Source: Rhodoferax sp. UBA4127 (lineage in GTDB: Bacteria > Pseudomonadota > Gammaproteobacteria > Burkholderiales > Burkholderiaceae_C). Taken from it: a stretch of 9,177 nt of DNA. The stretch is from contig DFWT01000161.1 of assembly GCA_002381045.1 (NCBI GenBank), forward strand, positions 11,752-20,928, in the 5' to 3' direction. The position numbers and the translations under genes were made by a program. Numbering within the stretch: the stretch's first letter is position 1; each line of letters starts with the position of its first letter. Under the pieces are notes generated by a model. It ran no database searches, was not told the DNA's origin, and saw only the letters and a program-made list of their open reading frames with translations. This document shows, one piece after another, positions 1-5,604 of this stretch.

Positions 1-2
1 AC

Positions 3-392
3 TACTACGGCGACGACCTGCCGTTCTGGATGGACGTCAAAAAAACCGACTGCAGCGTGGTGCCGCAACTCATCGTGCCCTACACCCTTGACTGCAACGA
101 CATGCGCTTTGCTTTGCCGCAGGGCTACAGCCATGCCGACCCGTTTTTTCAATACCTCAAAGACACCTTCGACGCGCTGTATGCCGAAGGCGACCCAGCC
201 GGGTTAAATGCACCCAAGATGATGAGCGTGGGCATGCACTGCCGACTTCTCGGCCGGCCCGGGCGCATCACCGCGCTGCAGCGGTTTCTGGACCACATCG
301 CCCAGTTTGAAGGGGTGTGGGTGGCACGGCGCATTGACATTGCCCGGCATTGGCGCAAGGTGCACCCGCATGCGCAGGCTGAGTTGGCCTGA
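3..392 (+). CDS. puuE: Allantoinase PuuE, C-terminal part (gene cut by window start)
   Basis: This is the last 129 codons of a polysaccharide-deacetylase-like allantoinase, which hydrolyses allantoin to allantoate in the cytoplasm. The reading frame is open from base 3 and ends at TGA 390-392, so the start lies outside the window. The visible part matches the end of the PuuE family: a YYGDDLPFW stretch, then VPYTLDCNDMRFA, then SVGMHCRLLGRPGR and a C-terminal helix (TALQRFLDHI). The family is about 300-320 residues long, so a little under half is seen. The metal-binding residues of the deacetylase fold lie mostly upstream and cannot be checked. The next gene follows within about 40 bases and encodes the enzymes acting before and after allantoinase, which supports the call and a shared transcript. 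The symbol rests on recalled family likeness plus context. Confidence 0.85.
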   Translation, partial: YYGDDLPFWMDVKKTDCSVVPQLIVPYTLDCNDMRFALPQGYSHADPFFQYLKDTFDALYAEGDPAGLNAPKMMSVGMHCRLLGRPGRITALQRFLDHIAQFEGVWVARRIDIARHWRKVHPHAQAELA

Positions 393-431
393 GGTTTGCT
401 TGAAATAATGTTTGGCAGAAAGAATTCAGTG

Positions 432-2228
432 ATGGTCTTTGCCCCTCCCCTCACCCTGCAACACCTCAACACCGCCACACCGCAAGAAGCCTTGCAACTG
501 CTGGAGGGTCTATACGAGCACAGCCCCTGGATCGCAGAGTCCACCCTGAAGCAACGCCCCTTCAAATCCATCTCCCACCTCAAATACCTGTTGACCGAGG
601 TGTTAAAAAACGCCGGACGCGATGCCCAACTCGACCTGATCCGTGCCCACCCGGAGCTGGCTGGTAAAGCCATGGTCAGCCAGAGCCTCACCGCCGAATC
701 CACCAACGAGCAAAACAAGGCGGGGTTGACGGCTTGCAGCGCCGAAGAATTTGCCTTGCTGCAAGAACTCAACGCCAGTTACAACGCCAAATTTGGCTGG
801 CCTTTCATTCTTGCGGTGCGAGGGCCGCGCGGAGTGGGCTTAATCCGCACCGAAATCATTGCCACCTTCCGGCGCCGCCTGCACGGCCACCCAGATTTCG
901 AGTTGCAGGAGTGCCTGCGCAATATCCACCGCATTGCCGAAATTCGTCTGAACGACAAGTTTGGTGTCACGCCCACTTTAGGCAACGATGTGTGGGACTG
1001 GCAGGAGAGTTTGAGCCAATACTCGGAGTCACCAGCTCACCTGACGGTGACCTATCTGACCGATGCGCACCGTGCTTGCGCACAACGGATTCGGTCCGAC
1101 ATGCTGGCCTGCGGCTTTGATTCGGCTGAACTCGATGCGGTGGGCAATGTGGTTGGTCGTTATGAAAATGATAGCTGGTCAAGCAACAAAGACAAGGGTT
1201 ACAGGCCAATTTTTTCAAAAACACTATTGACCGGCAGCCACTACGACACCGTGCGCAGCGGCGGCAAATACGACGGCCGCTTGGGCATTTTTGTGCCCCT
1301 GGCCAGCGTGCGCGAGCTGCACCGTGCCGGGCGCCGCCTGCCTTTTGCCGTCGAGGTGGTGGCCTTTGCCGAAGAAGAAGGTCAACGTTTCAAAGCCACG
1401 TTTTTGGGGTCGGGCGCGTTAACCGGTGACTTCAAACCGGAATGGCTGACCCAGTTGGATGCCGATGGGGTGAGCATGCAAGCGGCCATGCAGCACGCTG
1501 GTCTGAAACCTGGCGACATCCCTCTTCTAAAGCGCGATCCGGCCCAGTATTTGGGTTTTGTCGAAGTGCATATCGAGCAGGGCCCGGTCCTCAACGCGTT
1601 GAACTTGCCGCTGGGCGTCGTGACCTCAATCAACGCCAGCGTGCGTTACACCGGCGAAGTCATCGGCACCGCCTGCCACGCCGGCACCACGCCCATGGAC
1701 CAGCGCGCGGATGCCGCCTGTGCCGTCGCCGAGTTCATGCTCGCTGCCGAGCAGCGCGCTGGCAAGGACGGCGACACGGTAGCAACGGTCGGTCAACTCA
1801 CCGTGCCCAATGGCTCCGTCAATGTGGTGCCCGGACGTTGCCAGTTTTCCATTGACTTACGCGCCCCTTCAAACGCCCAACGTGATGCGGCAGAGTCCGA
1901 TCTGCTGGCCACCCTGGCAGAGATCTGCGCCCGCCGAAAGGTGAGCCACTCCCTCACCGAATCCATGCGCGCCAGTGCAGCACCCAGCGCGCCCGATTTG
2001 CAAGCCCGCTGGGAAGCCGCTGTGACGCACTTAGGCCTACCGGTGCACCGCATGCCTAGCGGCGCCGGGCATGACGCCATGAAACTGCATGAAGTGATGC
2101 CGCAAGCCATGCTGTTTGTGCGCGGCCAAAACGCCGGAATCAGCCACAACCCGCTGGAGTCCACCACCAGCGACGACATGCAACTGGCGGTGGAGGCGTT
2201 TTCGCATTTGCTGGAGCAGTTGGCTTGA
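432..2228 (+). CDS. Fused OHCU decarboxylase (UraD) - allantoate amidohydrolase (AllC)
   Basis: This is a two-domain protein of 598 residues. Residues 1 to about 177 form a UraD domain, which decarboxylates OHCU to S-allantoin; it shows HPELAGKAM from His73 and the FGWPF motif at 121-125. Residues from about 200 to the end form an M20-type allantoate amidohydrolase/carbamoylase domain. Its expected metal-site residues are all visible: His270 in GSHYDTV, Asp281 in GGKYDG, the Glu cluster 314-316 in AEEEGQRF, His380 in VHIEQGP and His572 in GISHNPLE. No frameshift or stop separates the two domains. ATG 432 is preferred because MVFAPPLTLQHLNTA resembles UraD N-termini and a weak AGAAAG lies upstream. 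The frame is open back to TTG 396, so ATG 408 and GTG 429 are also possible. Residues 246-262 form an unusual Ser/Asn/Lys-rich insertion encoded by AT-rich DNA. The second domain could prefer another N-carbamoyl substrate, but the context favours allantoate. Confidence 0.9.
   Translation: MVFAPPLTLQHLNTATPQEALQLLEGLYEHSPWIAESTLKQRPFKSISHLKYLLTEVLKNAGRDAQLDLIRAHPELAGKAMVSQSLTAESTNEQNKAGLTACSAEEFALLQELNASYNAKFGWPFILAVRGPRGVGLIRTEIIATFRRRLHGHPDFELQECLRNIHRIAEIRLNDKFGVTPTLGNDVWDWQESLSQYSESPAHLTVTYLTDAHRACAQRIRSDMLACGFDSAELDAVGNVVGRYENDSWSSNKDKGYRPIFSKTLLTGSHYDTVRSGGKYDGRLGIFVPLASVRELHRAGRRLPFAVEVVAFAEEEGQRFKATFLGSGALTGDFKPEWLTQLDADGVSMQAAMQHAGLKPGDIPLLKRDPAQYLGFVEVHIEQGPVLNALNLPLGVVTSINASVRYTGEVIGTACHAGTTPMDQRADAACAVAEFMLAAEQRAGKDGDTVATVGQLTVPNGSVNVVPGRCQFSIDLRAPSNAQRDAAESDLLATLAEICARRKVSHSLTESMRASAAPSAPDLQARWEAAVTHLGLPVHRMPSGAGHDAMKLHEVMPQAMLFVRGQNAGISHNPLESTTSDDMQLAVEAFSHLLEQLA
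1165..1215 (+). repeat. AT-rich repeat-like segment inside the uraD-allC gene
   Basis: This 51-base stretch begins AAAATGATAGCT, continues through AAGGGTTACAGGCC and ends in ATTTTTT. It is far more AT-rich than the surrounding coding DNA. It resembles a dispersed intergenic repeat that I remember from Comamonadaceae genomes, with ends AAAATGATAGCT and ACAGGCCATTTT; this is memory, not a search. It is read in frame as about 17 polar residues between two conserved parts of the AllC domain (GNVVGRY and KTLLTGSHYDTV). Homologues as I recall them have a shorter loop there. The two ends are only weakly complementary in this copy. It could instead be a normal variable loop. Confidence 0.5.
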
Positions 2229-2247
2229 AAGTCTGGTTCGGCGCTGT

Positions 2248-2366
2248 TGGCCAACTAGGAGCCTGGGCGGCAGAGCGTTCTGCGCAGGTCAAGGAGGAGC
2301 CCGCAGGTGAAGGCTGGAGGGCGGGGGACACGGAGCAGATCGCTATGCCGCCCAGACTCCTGGCCA
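2248..2366. repeat. Long imperfect hairpin (about 29 base pairs) after uraD-allC
   Basis: Bases 2257-2283 pair with 2335-2361, with 24 of 27 positions complementary (mismatches at 2262/2356, 2273/2345 and 2278/2340). After a 4-base bulge (2253-2256), bases 2248-2252 pair with 2362-2366. The apical part can fold again: CCCGC at 2300-2304 pairs with GCGGG at 2321-2325, and GTC 2288-2290 with GAC 2327-2329. The arms are GC-rich. It begins 20 bases after the uraD-allC stop, so it could act in transcript ending or stability, but there is no T-run after it. A non-autonomous mobile element or a structured RNA are alternatives. Confidence 0.7.
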
Positions 2367-2427
2367 CATATGGGTAAGCACGGATGCTGTTCCCTTGCTT
2401 CAGCGTTCACAGTTGTACCCGCGTGGC

Positions 2428-2489
2428 GGACCGTGTGGGCAACTTCCTCATACTGGGGCACCAGAAATCGTCAGTCGCCCACACGGTTC
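2428..2489 (+). repeat. Module A: self-complementary stem around a conserved 25-nt core
   Basis: Bases 2428-2440 pair with 2477-2489 over 13 positions (12 Watson-Crick, one G-T; the centre is CCGTGTGGGC with GCCCACACGG). The stem encloses the core 2446-2470. That core contains CTGGGGCACCAG, itself a 4-bp hairpin (CTGG/CCAG). The core recurs inverted at 2573-2597 with one mismatch in 25, but the stem sequence does not recur. Confidence 0.7.
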
Positions 2490-2556
2490 ACCCCGCTGGT
2501 TGCCATAGCCAAGCAAGCCAAAACAAGCGAACGATCAACGATTCTGGCGCAATGGC

Positions 2557-2612
2557 CGGTGGGGGTGTCCGCCGATTTCTGGTACCCCAGTATGAGGCGG
2601 ACAACCCCACCG
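2557..2612 (-). repeat. Module B: inverted copy of the core with a different stem
   Basis: Bases 2557-2573 pair with 2596-2612, with 16 of 17 positions complementary (mismatch 2565/2604). The core 2573-2597, read on the minus strand, matches the core of module A at 24 of 25 positions and carries CTGGGGTACCAG. The stem is unrelated in sequence to that of module A. Together the two modules bound about 185 bases, as inverted ends of a small element would. Confidence 0.7.
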
Positions 2613-2684
2613 ACTGTTGCGCAGCGAACGTCCACAAGTGCCTGCCCATCTGGACACGCACGAGCACCAAAACTGACACTAAGA

Positions 2685-2740
2685 ACTGAACTTCAAACGT
2701 CGAACGTTAAACACTGAACGCTTACCATCCAACACTGAAC
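2685..2740 (+). repeat. Three ACTGAAC copies in the leader of the M20 gene
   Basis: ACTGAAC occurs at 2685-2691, 2713-2719 and 2734-2740, with the related ACGTCGAACGTTAAAC between the first two. The spacing is irregular (28 and 21 bases). It could be a direct-repeat operator or chance in a short A/C-rich leader; nothing in the sequence decides this. Confidence 0.3.
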
Positions 2741-2758
2741 CCACCCACGAGCCACACC

Positions 2759-3985
2759 ATGAAACCCTACGACCAACTCGACGCCTGGATCGACGCCCAC
2801 TTTGACGAGCAGGTGCGCTTTCTGCAAGAACTCATACGTGTCCCCACCGACACCCCACCGGGCAACAACGCGCCGCATGCCGACCGCGCGGCTGAACTGT
2901 TCAACGCCATGGGTCTGCCCGCCGACAAACATCCGGTTCCACAAAACGAAGTTCAGGCTGCCGGACTGCAAAGCATCACCAACCTGATCGTGCGCCGCAC
3001 CTATGGTGCAGGCGGTAAAACCATTGCCCTGAACGCCCATGGCGACGTGGTGCCACCTGGCGAGGGCTGGACGTATGACCCCTATGGTGGCGAGATCAAG
3101 GACGGCAAAATTTATGGCCGTGCCAGTGCGGTCAGCAAGTGCGACTTCTCCACCTACGCCTTTGCCATCCGGGCGCTGGAGGCAGTGGCCAAACCGGCCA
3201 AGGGCCAGATCGACCTGCTGCTCACCTACGACGAAGAGTTTGGTGGCGAGGTCGGCCCAGGCTGGATGCTGGCCCACAACTTGACCAGGCCAGATCTGAT
3301 GATTGCTGCGGGCTTCAGCTACCAAGTCATCACCGCGCATAACGGCTGCCTGCAATTGGAAGTCACGGTGCACGGCATGATGGCGCATGCGGCGATTCCT
3401 GAATCCGGTGTGGATGCATTACAAGCAGCCGTGACCATTCTGAACGCCCTTTACGCCCAGAACACCCTCTACAAATCCATCACTTCGCAAGTCAGGGGCA
3501 TCACCCATCCGTACCTGAATGTCGGCCTGATCAACGGTGGCACCAACACCAATGTGATCCCAGGCAAAGTGATTTTCAAACTTGATCGCCGCATGATCCC
3601 GGAAGAAGATGGGGCACAGGTTGAAGCACGGCTGCGTGAACTCATTACTCAGACCGCTGCCACTTTGCCCGGCATCACCGTCGATGTGCGGCGCATGCTG
3701 CTGGCCCACAGCATGAAGCCCTTGCCCGGCAACCAGCCCTTGGTGGACACCATCCAGACACATGGCAAGGCGGTTTTTGGCGAGGAAATTCCAGCCCTGG
3801 GTACACCGCTGTATACCGACGTGCGCCTGTTTGTCGAGCGCGGCATCCCTGGCGTGATCTACGGTGCCGGCCCGCGCACGGTGCGGGAGTCCAACGCCAA
3901 GCGAGCGGACGAACACCTGGACTTGGCCGACCTGCGCCGCGCCACCAAAGTGATGGCACGCAGTTTGCTCGACTTGCTGCAGTAA
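2759..3985 (+). CDS. M20-family metallohydrolase (ArgE/DapE-like), substrate unknown
   Basis: This 408-residue cytoplasmic protein has the usual length and layout of M20 amidohydrolases. His94 and Asp96 lie in NAHGDVV, the catalytic Glu pair 159-160 lies in TYDEEFGG, a dimerisation-type insert follows, and the last ligand is probably His386 in ADEHLDL. One point is unusual: the common GRGASDMKGG motif is replaced by GRASAVSKCDF, so the metal-bridging Asp may be Asp129, shifted along the chain. The third-ligand stretch (IAAGFSYQVITAHNG) also differs from the common GEPT form. No signal peptide is seen. The ATG follows a weak GAG; no better start exists nearby. It precedes the nucleobase permease by 33 bases and lies in a purine-breakdown cluster, so a ureido or N-carbamoyl intermediate such as ureidoglycolate or ureidoglycine is a reasonable guess. 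A general peptidase or deacylase remains possible. Confidence 0.85.
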   Translation: MKPYDQLDAWIDAHFDEQVRFLQELIRVPTDTPPGNNAPHADRAAELFNAMGLPADKHPVPQNEVQAAGLQSITNLIVRRTYGAGGKTIALNAHGDVVPPGEGWTYDPYGGEIKDGKIYGRASAVSKCDFSTYAFAIRALEAVAKPAKGQIDLLLTYDEEFGGEVGPGWMLAHNLTRPDLMIAAGFSYQVITAHNGCLQLEVTVHGMMAHAAIPESGVDALQAAVTILNALYAQNTLYKSITSQVRGITHPYLNVGLINGGTNTNVIPGKVIFKLDRRMIPEEDGAQVEARLRELITQTAATLPGITVDVRRMLLAHSMKPLPGNQPLVDTIQTHGKAVFGEEIPALGTPLYTDVRLFVERGIPGVIYGAGPRTVRESNAKRADEHLDLADLRRATKVMARSLLDLLQ

Positions 3986-4018
3986 GTCACATCCTCACGC
4001 AGTCTAAGGACACAGCCC

Positions 4019-5506
4019 ATGACCACATCTGTCCACCCCGTTGACCAACACCTGCCCGCTGGCAAGGTGGCTGCGCTTGGCCTGCAGCATGTGCTGGTGA
4101 TGTACGCCGGCGCGATTGCAGTGCCGCTGATCGTTGGACGTGCGCTCAAACTCAGTCCGGAAGACGTGGCCTATTTGATATCGGCTGACCTGTTTTGCTG
4201 CGGCCTGGTCACGCTGATCCAAGCCCTCGGTGCCACACAGTGGTTTGGCATCAAGTTGCCAGTCATGATGGGTGTGACCTTTGCATCGGTGGCACCGATG
4301 GTGGCCATGGCCAACGCCAACCCAGGGCCCCTGGGCGCCCAACTCATTTTTGGATCCATCATCGGCGCCGGGGTAATCTCTATCGCCATCGCACCAGTGG
4401 TCAGCCGCATGCTGCGATTCTTTCCGCCCGTGGTCACCGGCACCATCATCGCGGTGATTGGCATCAGCCTGATGCGCATTGGTATCAACTGGATCTTTGG
4501 CAATCCGGTCGGCCCCACTGCACCCGTCATCGTTGACCCTGACCATGCCAAGTGGCTGGCCGACGTGTCTCAGGTGGTTGGTGCGCCAGGTTCTGCCCTG
4601 CCGCCGGTGCCCAAAGATCTGGCATTGGCACCCAAATTGCCCAACCCCAAGTATGCCGACCTCTCAGGGGTGGGCATTTCCGCGCTGGTGCTGGTGTCCA
4701 TCATGATGATTGCCCGTTTTGGCAAAGGCTTCATCGCCAACATTTCAGTGCTGCTGGGCATTGTGATTGGTGGCACGGTCGCCACGGCGTTGGGCTTGAT
4801 GAACTTCAGTAAGGTCGAGAAGGCTGCGTGGTTTGACGTGGTGTTGCCGTTTCACTTTGGTGCCCCGCAGTTTGATCCGATTTTGATCCTGACCATGTCC
4901 CTGGTGATGGTCGTGGTGATGATCGAGTCCACCGGCATGTTCCTCGCACTGGGCGAAATGACCGATCGCGAGATCGATCAGGCAGCGCTGGCGCGTGGTC
5001 TGCGCACCGACGGCCTGGGCACCCTTATTGGCGGCGTCTTTAACACCTTCCCCTACACCAGCTTCTCACAAAACGTGGGCCTGGTCGCGGTCACAGGTGT
5101 CAAGAGTCGGTTTGTCTGTGTGGCTGGTGGCCTGATCCTGATTGCGCTGGGTCTGCTGCCCAAGATGGCGGCCCTGGTCGAATCTTTGCCCACTGTGGTG
5201 CTGGGCGGGGCCGGGCTGGTGATGTTTGGCATGGTGGCGGCTACCGGCATTCGTATCCTGGCTGGGGTGGACTTCAAAACCAACCGCTTCAACGCCATGA
5301 TCGTCGCCATTTCCATTGGTGTAGGCATGGTGCCGCTGGTGGCCCCCAACTTCAAACAATGGATGCCGCACGGCATTCACCCCCTGATCGAATCCGGCAT
5401 TTTGCTGGCCAGCCTGTGCGCGGTCAGCTTGAACCTGTTTTTCAACGGCGCGCAGACTGACACCTCAGCCGCGGTACGCGCCGCCGCGCAAGCCGACGCC
5501 CACTGA
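4019..5506 (+). CDS. NCS2-family nucleobase permease (likely xanthine/urate uptake)
   Basis: This 495-residue inner-membrane protein belongs to the nucleobase:cation symporter-2 (NAT/NCS2) family and imports purine bases with protons. The sequence shows many hydrophobic segments and the family motifs. His24 lies in the first segment (LQHVLVMYAGAIAVP), Glu303 in MIESTG corresponds to the substrate-binding Glu of XanQ, Asp331 lies in RTDG, and the signature QNVGLVAVTGVKSR runs from 351 to 364. A long hydrophilic, Pro-rich loop at about 160-215 is larger than I expect for the Escherichia coli members. A clear ribosome site TAAGGA (4005-4010) sits 8 bases before ATG 4019. The gene lies 33 bases after the M20 gene, so they are probably co-transcribed. 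The surrounding urate-pathway genes favour urate or xanthine over uracil as substrate, but the residues seen do not settle this. Confidence 0.92.
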   Translation: MTTSVHPVDQHLPAGKVAALGLQHVLVMYAGAIAVPLIVGRALKLSPEDVAYLISADLFCCGLVTLIQALGATQWFGIKLPVMMGVTFASVAPMVAMANANPGPLGAQLIFGSIIGAGVISIAIAPVVSRMLRFFPPVVTGTIIAVIGISLMRIGINWIFGNPVGPTAPVIVDPDHAKWLADVSQVVGAPGSALPPVPKDLALAPKLPNPKYADLSGVGISALVLVSIMMIARFGKGFIANISVLLGIVIGGTVATALGLMNFSKVEKAAWFDVVLPFHFGAPQFDPILILTMSLVMVVVMIESTGMFLALGEMTDREIDQAALARGLRTDGLGTLIGGVFNTFPYTSFSQNVGLVAVTGVKSRFVCVAGGLILIALGLLPKMAALVESLPTVVLGGAGLVMFGMVAATGIRILAGVDFKTNRFNAMIVAISIGVGMVPLVAPNFKQWMPHGIHPLIESGILLASLCAVSLNLFFNGAQTDTSAAVRAAAQADAH

Positions 5507-5511
5507 AGCAC

Positions 5512-5567
5512 CACCCGCTTCAGGGTCAAGTCTGTCCCTCGTCAAATGGCCCGTCAGAAAGCGGGTG
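5512..5567. other. Perfect 9-bp inverted repeat between the permease gene and maeB
   Basis: CACCCGCTT at 5512-5520 is exactly complementary to AAGCGGGTG at 5559-5567, with 38 bases between. No T-run follows, and the loop is long, so it is not a typical intrinsic terminator. It begins 6 bases after the permease stop and ends 37 bases before the maeB start. It may mark a transcript boundary or a regulatory leader, or be chance. Confidence 0.35.
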
Positions 5568-5604
5568 TAAAGTGCACGCCGCACCAAATCAATGAGGAGA
5601 CTTC

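Larger units (their letters stand above)
2229..2758. other. 530-base gene-free region rich in inverted repeats
   Basis: No convincing gene was found on either strand. The open frames here are short, overlap one another and give low-complexity Arg/Ser/Thr-rich products with no recognisable family. The region holds three structured parts, listed separately: a long hairpin at 2248-2366 and two inverted stem-core modules at 2428-2489 and 2557-2612. The last 150 bases (about 2613-2758) form the leader of the M20 gene and contain only short ACTGAAC repeats. I see no clear sigma-70 promoter. The region breaks an otherwise tight purine gene cluster, as an inserted or degraded element would. Confidence 0.7.

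Noticed and set aside
396..431. N-terminal extension of the uraD-allC gene from TTG 396
   Set aside because: The extra residues (MLEIMFGRKNSV) do not look like a UraD start and no ribosome site precedes the TTG. It remains possible.
149..772. Minus-strand frame of 207 codons across the puuE/uraD junction
   Set aside because: The sense strand carries two recognisable conserved proteins there, and the antisense product is Ser/Arg/Cys-rich with no family likeness.
2248..2612. Integron attC site or group II intron remnant
   Set aside because: I looked for paired RYYYAAC and GTTRRRY boxes at the hairpin ends and did not find them, and no intron domain V or reverse transcriptase is visible.
2384..2689. 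Open frame of 101 codons in the gap, with overlapping frames 2307-2717 (+) and 2488-2679 (-)
   Set aside because: The product is low-complexity with no recognisable family, the frame runs across the palindromic modules, and competing frames on both strands look equally random. It is best explained by the inverted repeats.
2685..2740. CRISPR-like array from the ACTGAAC repeats
   Set aside because: The units are only 7 bases long with irregular short spacing, unlike any CRISPR repeat.
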